In this document: piece by piece, positions 1-7,344 of the stretch | How positions within the stretch are numbered: the stretch's first letter is position 1 | Layout of the letters: each line of letters opens with the position of its first letter | DNA from: JADLHS01 sp964561105 | GTDB lineage: Bacteria > Verrucomicrobiota > Verrucomicrobiia > Limisphaerales > JADLHS01 | DNA: 64,000 nucleotides | Direction: 5' to 3' | Assembly (NCBI GenBank): GCA_964561105.1 | Contig: CAZLOH010000012.1 | Location: forward strand, 1-64,000 | The notes under the pieces: generated by a model | Told to the model about the DNA's origin: nothing | The model's input: only the letters and a program-made list of their open reading frames with translations | Database searches by the model: none | Made by a program: the position numbers and the translations under genes

Positions 1-157
1 GGACTTGTCACCGCTTTGGCCGCTTGGCCGGCTTGCCGGCCAAGCAGAGCCGCGTTCAGCGGCTCGCGGTAAGCGAAGCGCACGGGTGGATTGACGGCGA
101 CTAGTCGCCTGCCAAAAGCGATGCCCAGGCATCGCACTCCAAAGCGCCGCCGTTCCT
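1..157. repeat. Long direct repeat, copy A (offset 350 bp)
   Basis: This stretch reappears almost unchanged at 351-507, exactly 350 bases further on. Both copies contain the palindromic core GCCGGCTTGCCGGC (copy B has one change) and the segment CGTTCAGCGGCTCGCGGTAA. No open frame in either copy looks like a protein. The sequence between the copies is also non-coding. It is probably a dispersed or tandem intergenic repeat cut by the window edge. Confidence 0.75.
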
Positions 158-165
158 CTGCAATG

Positions 166-193
166 TTTGGCAGAATGATGGGGGCAGAATCAT
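166..193 (+). repeat. TTTGGCAGAATGATG short dispersed repeat
   Basis: The motif TTTGGCAGAATGATGGGGGC followed by AGAATCAT is seen here. A nearly identical copy lies in the opposite orientation at about 56152-56180, 56 kb away. Neither copy is in a gene. It is probably a small dispersed repeat of this genome; its role is unknown. Confidence 0.55.
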
Positions 194-210
194 CTCCTGA
201 AAAACGGGAG

Positions 211-245
211 TTCAACCAGGGATGAACACGGATGGACACGGATAG
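211..245 (+). repeat. ATGAACACGGATGGACACGG repeat motif
   Basis: A stretch built from the units GATGAACACGGATGGACACG. Related units (CGAATGAACACGAATAGACA) occur as an inverted pair at 34079-34250 inside the microcompartment operon. It is non-coding and is recorded as a member of a dispersed repeat family. Confidence 0.45.
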
Positions 246-350
246 AGCGTTTCCCCAAAACATGTAGCTGCTGAAAGGCGGACGCGGGGCGCGAAGGTCA
301 TTCCGCCCGGGCTTTGGGTTGACGCGGCCGGCCCCGTTTTTGGAGTACGG

Positions 351-507
351 TGACTTGTCACCGCTTTGGCCGCTTGGCTGGCTTGCCGGCCAAGCAGAGC
401 CGCGTTCAGCGGCTCGCGGTAAGCGAAGCGCTCTGGTGGTCTGACGGCGACCAGTCGCCTGCCGAAAGCGATGCCCAGGCCTCGCACCCCAAAGCACCGC
501 CGTCCTG
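351..507. repeat. Long direct repeat, copy B
   Basis: Second copy of the repeat at 1-157, with scattered substitutions. From here to the glycosyltransferase start at 680 nothing looks coding, so bases 1-679 hold only repeats and unassigned spacer. Confidence 0.75.
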
Positions 508-679
508 CCGCCAAACCGGGGCCGTGCGTTGCTCAAACGTCGCCCGCATCGCATCGCTCCATCATTATTGAAGACGCGATGCGATGCCTGTGATAAATCA
601 ATTACGGCATGGGGACGCACTTCATTGATGACGCGGTTTTTCCTTGTCACCAGGCGCTGCGGTCGCGTCACTTGTGCCC

Positions 680-1819
680 ATGCGAATCCTGATTGCGACG
701 GAGACCGCGGGCGGCGGTCATCTGGCGGCGGCGGCGGCTTTGGAGGAAGCCTGGCGCGCGTTGCGGCCCAAGGACACCGTGGAGCGGGTGGACCTGGTGA
801 AATTCTTTTCCCCGCTGCATCGCAAGGTCCATGCAGATGGCTATCTCAAACTCGTCACCCGCGCCCCCGAACTTTGGGGCATGATCTTCGCCAAGACCGA
901 CGACCCGAAAGTGGCGCGGCGACTGAATCGCATCCGGGCCTTGTTCCCCAGCGGAGCGCGCCGCAAGTTCACCGCCTGTCTGGATGCCTTCCAGCCCGAG
1001 GTTGTGCTCTGCACGCATTACGAACCGGTGGACGCCCTGGGACAATTGCGACGCCAGCGAAAGTCCAAACCGCCGTTCGTGGTGAGTGTCGTCACCGATT
1101 TCGAGGCTCATGCGTTGTGGATGGATGCGGACGTGGATTTGTATTGCGTGGCGGCGGAGGAAACCAAGGCCCGGTTGGTCGCGCGCGGCGCGGCGCCCGG
1201 CAACGTGGTGGCCACGGGAATTCCCATCGCCGCGAAATTCGCGAACCCGGTGGATGCGCGGGCCGTGCGCCGGACGATGGGATTGCGCGATGACCTGCCC
1301 ACGCTCCTGGTGTTGAGCGGTGGATTTGGCCTGGGGCCGGTCGGCAGGATTCTGGCCGGGCTGGACCAGGTGAAGGCTGAGTTTCAAACCGTCGTGGTTT
1401 GCGGGCGCAACGAGGAACTGCGCGCCGAACTGGCCGCGCAGGATCGGGCGCACCCGACGCAGGTGCGCGGCTTCGCGTCGAACATGCACGAACTGATGAG
1501 CGTGGCGGATTTGATTCTCACCAAGCCGGGCGGGCTGACGTCGTCGGAGGCGCTGGCGCTGGGCAAACCGCTGTTCATCCTCGATCCGATTCCCGGGCAG
1601 GAGGCGGCCAACAGCGACTTCCTCCTCGAACGCGGCGCGGCGGCCAAGGTCAATCGGGTGGAGGATTTGCCGTTCCGCATCGAGCGATTGCTGGGGTCGA
1701 AAAAGTTGATCGAGATGGCGCGGGCCGCCAAGGCACTGGGGCGACTCAAATCCGCCGAGGTCGTGTGCAAAGAGGTTTTGGCTCGGGTCAATGGGAGCGC
1801 GGAAGGTAAGTGCAAATAG
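680..1819 (+). CDS. MGDG-synthase-like family 28 glycosyltransferase
   Basis: A 379-residue glycosyltransferase of the monogalactosyldiacylglycerol synthase/MurG superfamily, expected to move a sugar from a nucleotide-sugar donor onto a lipid at the cytoplasmic membrane. The N-terminus MRILIATETAGGGHLAAA carries the glycine-rich acceptor-side motif AGGGH (residues 10-14). The C-terminal half carries the donor-binding segment TKPGGLTSSEALALGKP followed by PIPGQEAANS, typical of MGDG synthases. The frame is open upstream to 644, but the ATG at 680 places the family motif at its usual distance from the N-terminus. An acyltransferase and a lipid phosphatase-like gene follow, which supports a role in membrane lipids. 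The exact acceptor cannot be told from sequence. Confidence 0.85.
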   Translation: MRILIATETAGGGHLAAAAALEEAWRALRPKDTVERVDLVKFFSPLHRKVHADGYLKLVTRAPELWGMIFAKTDDPKVARRLNRIRALFPSGARRKFTACLDAFQPEVVLCTHYEPVDALGQLRRQRKSKPPFVVSVVTDFEAHALWMDADVDLYCVAAEETKARLVARGAAPGNVVATGIPIAAKFANPVDARAVRRTMGLRDDLPTLLVLSGGFGLGPVGRILAGLDQVKAEFQTVVVCGRNEELRAELAAQDRAHPTQVRGFASNMHELMSVADLILTKPGGLTSSEALALGKPLFILDPIPGQEAANSDFLLERGAAAKVNRVEDLPFRIERLLGSKKLIEMARAAKALGRLKSAEVVCKEVLARVNGSAEGKCK

Positions 1820-1906
1820 GCGCATGACGACGGCAACAAATTCCGCGAAGCCTTGGCGTGCGGTTGTCCTCCACCGCCTTTCACACCTCAGTCGCGCGGC
1901 GAAAAA

Positions 1907-1924
1907 GCGGCAGAGGGCTGCCGC
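1907..1924. repeat. Perfect 7-bp hairpin in the spacer
   Basis: GCGGCAG and CTGCCGC flank an AGGG loop, making a perfect stem-loop within the 186-base spacer between the glycosyltransferase and the acyltransferase. No T-run follows, so it is not a convincing terminator. It looks like one more of the palindromic intergenic elements seen across the window. Nothing else is visible in the spacer. Confidence 0.45.
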
Positions 1925-2005
1925 AGTCCAAGACGCTGGCGCGCCCTACCGGTATCGCCCTTCGGTTATCCGGCACTGACGTGAGCAAACAAGACTGACG
2001 CTCCG

Positions 2006-3391
2006 ATGGACACGAGAATCTACCAATTGATGCGCTGGGTGCTGGGGGTGGCGTTGGGATTTTATTTCCGTCGCATCGAGCGCTTCCACGCGGAACGCGT
2101 CCCGGACGCCGGCCCGCTCTTGTTGACCGCCAATCACCCCAACTCCATCACCGACCCGTTCGTCATCGGCGCGTCCCTGCCGCGCAAGGTCAACTTCATG
2201 GCCACGGTGCAACTGTTCCGGTTTGCGCCGCTCAAGTGGCTGCTCACGCGCTGCGGCGTCATCCCGGTGAATCGCGTGCAGGATGATCCCAAGGGGATGC
2301 GCTCGGTGAAGGATTCGTTCGAGGCGGTGTATCGGGTGTTGGAACGCGGGGAAGCGGTGGCGCTGTTTCCCGAAGGCATCACGCATGACGATCCGCAGTT
2401 GAAGGAGGTCAAAACCGGCGCTGCCCGCATGGCGCTGGAACTTGAACATCGTCATGGCGGAAAGCTCGGCCTGCAAATCGTGCCGGTGGGACTGACCTTC
2501 TCTGCCAAGGAACTTTATCGCAGCGAGGCGCTCGTGAATTTTGGCGACCCGATTCGGGCGGCGGATTTCCTGGCGGGCTACGAGACGCAACGGAAGGATT
2601 GCATCCGCAAGCTCTCGGCTGAGATCGAGTCACGGATTCAGGCGTTGATCCTCCATATCCCTGAACTGGAGCAAGCCCGGGTGGTCGCGGCGGTGAAGCG
2701 ATTGTATTTCGACCGGCTCCGCGTTGGCGACCAGGTGATGGAAGACCCGATAACGCCACGCGCTGAAGAACTCGCGCTCACGCAACGCATCAGCGCGGCC
2801 GTGCGGCAGGTTTACCTCACCGCGCCCGGGGTGGCGGCGGGCTTTACCGCCCGGTTGAATCGTTATGAAACCTGGCTGGCGCGTTTGCGGATTTCCGACG
2901 AGGAACTTGCCCGGTTTCCCAATCACGGAGCGCGGCTACGGCGGAATGTCTTGCTCGGGTTGACCGGATGCGTGTTGTTGCCGGTGGCGATTTACGGCTG
3001 GGTTTTTCGATTGCTGCCAGTGTTGCTGGTCACCTGGGCGGTGCATCGCTTTGCGCATCCCAACCTCCGCAAGGCGCAGGCTTCCACAGCCATGATCGTT
3101 GCCGGGATCATTGCCTTCTCCGGCTTCTACGCAGTTTACATCGCAGTCTGCCACTGGGTCTTTGGCTGGCCGGTCAGCTTGTGGTTCGGATTGTCGTTGC
3201 CCGTAAGCGGCTTGATTGCCCATTACTATTGGCGGTCAGTCCAACGACTGGCGTCCGCGGCCCGCACCAGCCTGATTTTGCTGAGGGCCCCGACTGCAGC
3301 CAGGCGACTGATTACCATGCGACAGAACTTGATTGCGGAGATTGAGGCGGCGCATAAGGCGCTCCGGTCTGCCGGAGAGAAAACGACATGA
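2006..3391 (+). CDS. PlsC-like lysophospholipid acyltransferase, membrane-bound
   Basis: A 461-residue glycerophospholipid acyltransferase-family protein. The catalytic block ANHPNSITDPFVIG is near residue 50 (histidine and aspartate, in the spacing of the NHPNxxxDP subgroup). The second block, ALFPEGITHD, follows near residue 120. After a helical middle region there are several hydrophobic segments (about residues 315-390) that should be transmembrane. It probably acylates a lysophospholipid or glycerol phosphate at the inner membrane. The stop overlaps the start of the next gene (ATGA), so the two are likely translated from one message. The substrate is not determined. Confidence 0.85.
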   Translation: MDTRIYQLMRWVLGVALGFYFRRIERFHAERVPDAGPLLLTANHPNSITDPFVIGASLPRKVNFMATVQLFRFAPLKWLLTRCGVIPVNRVQDDPKGMRSVKDSFEAVYRVLERGEAVALFPEGITHDDPQLKEVKTGAARMALELEHRHGGKLGLQIVPVGLTFSAKELYRSEALVNFGDPIRAADFLAGYETQRKDCIRKLSAEIESRIQALILHIPELEQARVVAAVKRLYFDRLRVGDQVMEDPITPRAEELALTQRISAAVRQVYLTAPGVAAGFTARLNRYETWLARLRISDEELARFPNHGARLRRNVLLGLTGCVLLPVAIYGWVFRLLPVLLVTWAVHRFAHPNLRKAQASTAMIVAGIIAFSGFYAVYIAVCHWVFGWPVSLWFGLSLPVSGLIAHYYWRSVQRLASAARTSLILLRAPTAARRLITMRQNLIAEIEAAHKALRSAGEKTT

Positions 3392-4578
3392 TCAGACCCA
3401 TCCTCATTTTGTTGGTGTCTGCCATTGGTTTGTGCGCTGAGGAAACTAACCTCAAGCCGGACGAGCAGATCATCTTCTATCCCAGTATCGCGCAGCGAGT
3501 GAAGGGCGAAACCAACCTCTGGCGGGCGACGATCCGTGGGAATGTATTCGAGCCGGAGCGGCGGCGATTGACCGTGGCGGTCTTTCGCGAGGCGGTCGAG
3601 CTGAACTCCAGGGAAATGACTGGCGCGGAAGAAGCCACCTTCGACCGGCGAGCCCGGTTGTTCCTCGTGGACCACGAGCGCGATAAAAAGGTTTTCGTCC
3701 GGCTGGGGACGAATGAGTTTTTTGTCGGCAAGTCCGGGGCCGATGGGCGGTTTGCGGGAGAGATCACGTTCCACGATGAAGATTTGGAGCGCCGGTCTCC
3801 GATCCGGCGCGATGGCGAACCAATGGAACACGCCGGGCCGGAGGCCGGTGCTCCGTTCAAGTTCACGGCGGTACTGCGACCGGACGACACACGCACTTTC
3901 TCCGGCACCCTCTTCCCACTTGAAGCCGAAGGCGTCAGCATCATCTCGGACATTGACGACACCATCAAAATCACCGAAGTGCGCGACAAGGAGGCGACGG
4001 TGCGGAACACGTTTCTGCGCGAGTTCCAGCCTGTGCCGGGGATGGCGGAGTTTTATCAGGCGCTCGCCCGAAGGCCCCTCACCCCGTCCCTCTCCCCATC
4101 GGATGCGGAGAGGGTGGCCGAAGGCCGGGTGAGGGGTGGCTTGGCAGGTTCCGGAATTTCCACGTCCAATATCACCTTCCACTACATCTCGGCCAGCCCG
4201 TGGCAGCTTTACGAACCGCTCGATGGATTTGTCCGGTCGAATCATTTTCCCGCCGGCTTGTTTGAGTTAAAACAGTTCCGCTGGAAGGACCGCAGTTTCT
4301 TGAGCCTGTTTGCCAATCCAGAGAAATACAAACCGGGCGTCATCGAACCGCTGCTGAAGCAGTTTCCGAAGCGGTCCTTCATTCTGGTGGGCGATTCAGG
4401 CGAACGCGACCCGGAAATCTACGGCGCACTGGCGCGGAAGTTCCCGGATCAAATCCTTCGCATCTTGATCCGCGATGTGACCGGCGAGACCGCCGAAGCA
4501 GCACGTTACCAAAAAGCCTTTCGTGATGTGCCGGTCGAGAAATGGCAAATTTTCCGTGAGCCAGACGAAATCAAATGA
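3388..4578 (+). CDS. App1-like phosphatidate phosphatase domain protein (DUF2183)
   Basis: A 396-residue protein of the App1/LNS2-like HAD phosphatase family, which dephosphorylates phosphatidate. It has an apparent signal peptide (MIRPILILLVSAIGLCAE). The HAD catalytic motif is IISDIDDTIKITEV near residues 187-200, followed by the family hallmarks PVPGMAEFYQAL, HYISASPWQLYEPL and FILVGDSGERDPEIY. Between PGMAEFYQALARR and the SASPWQLY strand lies about 21 residues (PLTPSLSPSDAERVAEGRVR and on) encoded by a palindromic repeat at 4076-4138. That insert is absent from the family consensus as I know it and sits in a likely surface loop. The gene overlaps the acyltransferase by 4 bases, consistent with lipid turnover. 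Confidence 0.82.
   Translation: MIRPILILLVSAIGLCAEETNLKPDEQIIFYPSIAQRVKGETNLWRATIRGNVFEPERRRLTVAVFREAVELNSREMTGAEEATFDRRARLFLVDHERDKKVFVRLGTNEFFVGKSGADGRFAGEITFHDEDLERRSPIRRDGEPMEHAGPEAGAPFKFTAVLRPDDTRTFSGTLFPLEAEGVSIISDIDDTIKITEVRDKEATVRNTFLREFQPVPGMAEFYQALARRPLTPSLSPSDAERVAEGRVRGGLAGSGISTSNITFHYISASPWQLYEPLDGFVRSNHFPAGLFELKQFRWKDRSFLSLFANPEKYKPGVIEPLLKQFPKRSFILVGDSGERDPEIYGALARKFPDQILRILIRDVTGETAEAARYQKAFRDVPVEKWQIFREPDEIK
4076..4138. repeat. CCTCACCC/GGGTGAGG palindromic element inside a gene
   Basis: The arms CCCCTCACCC and GGGTGAGGGG bracket inner arms CCTCTCC and GGAGAGG, giving a compact imperfect hairpin of 63 bases, which equals 21 codons. It lies wholly inside the App1-like gene and keeps the frame open. 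Related but longer two-armed elements sit between genes at 8560-8705 and 15600-15752. Confidence 0.75.
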
Positions 4579-4609
4579 CGGCGCGAATGAAGGTCCGCTG
4601 AAAACACTC

Positions 4610-5401
4610 ATGGCTAAGCCAAACTTCATCGAACTGCCCGGCGTGCCGCCGATTCCGATTCTTTACGAGGATCGCGCGGTGCTGGCGATTGACAAGCCGC
4701 GTCATTGGATGCTTGTGCCGTATTCCTGGCAACGGACGAATCGTAATCTGCAAGCGGCGCTGGTTTCCTCCATCAATGCCGGGGATTTTTGGGCACGCTC
4801 GCGTGGATTGAAGTTTCTCCGTTACGTGCATCGCCTCGACGCGGAAACGACTGGCATTCTGCTCTTCGCTAAGAGTCAGGGCGCAGTGGAGTCCTACGGC
4901 GATCTCTTTGAAAGCCGGCGCGTGGAGAAAACCTATCTCGCCGTTGTCGCGGGAACGCCAAAGCAGAGCGAGTGGACCTGCCGCTTGAAACTTGGCCCGG
5001 ACGCAAAGCGCGTTGGTTGCCAGCGGGTGGATAATCGCGATGGCAAGGAGGCGGAGACGCATTTCAAAGTGCTGGCCACAACGGGTAGCCGCCGACGTGA
5101 GGAGGCGGACTCGACGGATTCAACTCCGCCTAAGAACCGCCTCGTTACCTCGGCGGCTACAAGCCTGGTGGCGGCGTATCCGCTCACGGGGCGCACGCAT
5201 CAGATTCGGATTCATCTCGCCGAGTCGGGCACGCCGTGTGTTGGTGATGAACTTTACGGCCGGCCCGAACGCGGGGTGGAGCTGGGTTTGCGCGCCGTGC
5301 GGCTGGCGTATCCCGACCCGTTCACGCGACGGCGGGTGGAAATTCGCGCCCCGCTCGACCTGTTCTGCCGTGAATATGGATTCGACATTCCGAAAATTTA
5401 A
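4610..5401 (+). CDS. RluA-family 23S rRNA/tRNA pseudouridine synthase
   Basis: A 263-residue RluA-type pseudouridine synthase, which isomerises uridine in structured RNA. The catalytic signature YVHRLDAETTGILLFAK is at about residues 72-88, with the active-site aspartate at residue 77. The second family motif PLTGRTHQIRIHL lies in the C-terminal part. The frame is open upstream to 4523, but the ATG at 4610 follows the previous stop (4578) and leaves a normal N-terminus (ILYEDRAVLAIDKP). About 25 residues between KVLAT and SLVAAYPLTG are encoded by a palindromic repeat (5085-5160), an in-frame insertion unusual for the family. The target uridine cannot be assigned. Confidence 0.87.
   Translation: MAKPNFIELPGVPPIPILYEDRAVLAIDKPRHWMLVPYSWQRTNRNLQAALVSSINAGDFWARSRGLKFLRYVHRLDAETTGILLFAKSQGAVESYGDLFESRRVEKTYLAVVAGTPKQSEWTCRLKLGPDAKRVGCQRVDNRDGKEAETHFKVLATTGSRRREEADSTDSTPPKNRLVTSAATSLVAAYPLTGRTHQIRIHLAESGTPCVGDELYGRPERGVELGLRAVRLAYPDPFTRRRVEIRAPLDLFCREYGFDIPKI
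5085..5160. repeat. GTAGCCGCCGA...TCGGCGGCTAC palindromic element inside a gene
   Basis: Perfect terminal inverted repeats GTAGCCGCCGA and TCGGCGGCTAC flank inner arms (GAGGAGGCGGA, CCGCCT). A related element lies between genes at 49766-49836 with the same blocks GCCGCCGAGGTAACGAGGCGG and CCGCCTCCTCACGTCG, so this is a dispersed family. This copy is read through in frame in the pseudouridine synthase gene. Confidence 0.75.
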
Positions 5402-5419
5402 GGCAGAGTGCGCGCCTTT

Positions 5420-5962
5420 ATGGAAACAAAGGCACACGGTTTGACGACCTCCACCATTCCGACGGAAGCGGGAAACGAGTTCCTGGAAGTCCGGCAATCC
5501 ACGATCCACGGCACCGGCGGTTACGCCCGCAAGGACATCCCCGCCGGGACGATGATCGTCGAATACGTCGGCGAGCGCATTTCCAAGGAGGAATCCAACC
5601 GCCGCTGCGAGGCGGAGAACGAGTACATCTTCACGATTGATGACACCCATGATCTTGACGGCAAGGTGTCTTGGAATCCGGCGCGATTCATCAATCACAG
5701 TTGCGCACCCAACTGCGAAGCTGAATGGGATGAGAGCCGCATTTTCATCAACGCCCTCCGGGACATCAAACAGGGCGAGGAATTGTTCTTCAACTACAAC
5801 TACGATCTCGAGGATTACAAGGAGCATCCCTGCCGTTGCGGCACGCCCGCCTGTGTGGGCTACATCGTGGCCGAGGAACACTTTGAATTTGTGCGCTCGG
5901 CAAAACCGGCGCTCAGCAAAGCTTGCGGCAACATCGTTTCCGCTGAAAACTGTCCCGCGTGA
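5420..5962 (+). CDS. SET-domain protein-lysine methyltransferase
   Basis: A 180-residue stand-alone SET domain, which transfers methyl groups from S-adenosylmethionine to lysine in proteins. Visible hallmarks are the start of the fold (GTGGYARKDIPAGTMIVEYVGE), the cofactor and active-site motif RFINHSCAPNCE, the catalytic tyrosine region ELFFNYNYD, and a cysteine-rich post-SET tail CRCGTPAC that could bind zinc with the NHSC cysteine. The ATG at 5420 has an AAGGCAG ribosome site; a GTG at 5408 is possible. It lies between the pseudouridine synthase and purN, overlapping purN by 4 bases. SET proteins are eukaryote-like and scattered in bacteria, so lateral origin is possible; the substrate is unknown. 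Confidence 0.88.
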   Translation: METKAHGLTTSTIPTEAGNEFLEVRQSTIHGTGGYARKDIPAGTMIVEYVGERISKEESNRRCEAENEYIFTIDDTHDLDGKVSWNPARFINHSCAPNCEAEWDESRIFINALRDIKQGEELFFNYNYDLEDYKEHPCRCGTPACVGYIVAEEHFEFVRSAKPALSKACGNIVSAENCPA

Positions 5963-6591
5963 CCTCGGGCAAACCATTCCGACTGGGCGTGCTCGGCTCG
6001 GGCCAAGGCTCGAACTTTGTCGCCATTGCGAACGCCATAGCGGCGGGGCAAGTCACGGCTGAAATCGCACTGGTTGTCAGCGACGTTGAATCGGCCGGCA
6101 TCCTTGAGCACGCGCGGCAACGCAAGCTCCCGGCCCGGTTCATCGCTCCCGGAAAATTTCGCACCAAGCTGGATGAGGATTCGGAACGCGCGTTTGTGAC
6201 GGCGTTGCAGGAAGCGCAGGTGGATTTGATCGTGCTGGCCGGGTTCATGCGCGTGCTGAAGGGCGACTTCCTGCGCGCCTTCGAGGGGCGCATTGTGAAC
6301 ATCCATCCGTCGTTGTTGCCGTCGTTCCCTGGATTGGAAGCGTGGAAACAGGCGCTGGATTATGGTGTAAAAGTGACGGGCTGCACGGTGCATTTCGTGG
6401 ACGCGGGTGTGGACTCCGGGGCGATCATCGGCCAGCAAGCGGTGCCCGTGCGGGACGACGACACGGCGGCGACGTTGCACGCGCGGATTCACGCAGCGGA
6501 ACACGAGTTGTATCCGAAATGTGTCGCGGCCATTGCGCGCGGCGAAGTTTCCGTCCAGGGTCGGCGGGTGGTGTGGCGCAAGGAGCCTTGA
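5959..6591 (+). CDS. purN: Phosphoribosylglycinamide formyltransferase
   Basis: A 210-residue PurN, which transfers a formyl group from 10-formyltetrahydrofolate to GAR in step three of purine synthesis. Seen in the sequence: the N-terminal LGSGQGSNF phosphate-binding loop, LAGFMRVL, the catalytic INHP-type block NIHPSLLPSFPG, and VTGCTVHFVDAGVDSGAII near residues 135-155. The GTG start overlaps the SET gene stop. Length and motif order fit the family, so the assignment is firm. Confidence 0.95.
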   Translation: MTSGKPFRLGVLGSGQGSNFVAIANAIAAGQVTAEIALVVSDVESAGILEHARQRKLPARFIAPGKFRTKLDEDSERAFVTALQEAQVDLIVLAGFMRVLKGDFLRAFEGRIVNIHPSLLPSFPGLEAWKQALDYGVKVTGCTVHFVDAGVDSGAIIGQQAVPVRDDDTAATLHARIHAAEHELYPKCVAAIARGEVSVQGRRVVWRKEP

Positions 6592-6720
6592 CGCTGCCGG
6601 GCGCGCCAGGCGAGGGCGGGAGGCGACGTTCGCCCGGTTGTAATCGCCAGTTGCCGGTACGCCCAAGTTTCGCTACGCTGGTTCCTCTTGATTGATTTTG
6701 TTAAAGCCAATTTATCGCGT

Positions 6721-7311
6721 ATGAAAAAATCCGACCCCGTCGCGACCTCGCTCGAGCCGTTGCCGGACGCCAGCGAACCGGTTCCGCTCAATCCGGAAGA
6801 GTTGCCTGTGGCCGCCGAGGCGGCCCCTCTGACACCCGAAGCGCTCGCGGAGTTGAAGATTCTCGCCGGTCAGGCCGCGGAAAATTGGGATCGCCTGCTC
6901 CGGGTGACGGCGGACTTCGAGAACTTCAAGAAGCGCGCCGCTCGCGAGAAACAGGAAGCCATCAAGTTCGCCAACGAGAGCTTGATGCAAAAACTCATTC
7001 CCGTGCTCGACACCTTCGAGATGGCGCTGGCGGCTACGCAAAACCCGTCCACCGCCAGCCTCCAATCGCTGCAAGACGGCGTGGTGATGATCCATTCCCA
7101 ATTAAAAAATGCCCTGGCCGAAACCGGGCTGGAAGAGGTGAACGCTGGCGGCCAGGTCTTTGACCCCAACTTGCACGAGGCCGTGTCCCAGCAGGAATCC
7201 GCCGACGTGGCCGAGGGGCAGGTGCTCCAGCAACTGCGCAAAGGCTACAAGTTGCGCGATCGTCTCCTTCGTCCGGCCACCGTGATCGTCGCCAAGCAAC
7301 CGGCCGTTTGA
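6721..7311 (+). CDS. grpE: Nucleotide exchange factor GrpE
   Basis: A 196-residue GrpE, the factor that releases ADP from DnaK. The first 45 residues are acidic and low in complexity. There follows a helical stretch with the conserved core RVTADFENFKKRAAREK and the C-terminal beta domain (VFDPNLHEAVSQQES and GYKLRDRLLRPATVIV). The frame is open to a TTG at 6688, but the ATG at 6721 gives a normal N-terminus. dnaJ follows 33 bases later in the usual chaperone arrangement; no dnaK is in the window. No CIRCE element or sigma-32 promoter was recognised upstream. Confidence 0.93.
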   Translation: MKKSDPVATSLEPLPDASEPVPLNPEELPVAAEAAPLTPEALAELKILAGQAAENWDRLLRVTADFENFKKRAAREKQEAIKFANESLMQKLIPVLDTFEMALAATQNPSTASLQSLQDGVVMIHSQLKNALAETGLEEVNAGGQVFDPNLHEAVSQQESADVAEGQVLQQLRKGYKLRDRLLRPATVIVAKQPAV

Positions 7312-7344
7312 CCGGGCCTCCGCACTCCGCATTTTTCTTCGATA

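Noticed and set aside
668..1825. Long minus-strand frame opposite the glycosyltransferase (385 codons)
   Set aside because: Its Arg/His/Gln-rich composition is that of a high-GC shadow frame; the plus-strand gene has clear family motifs.
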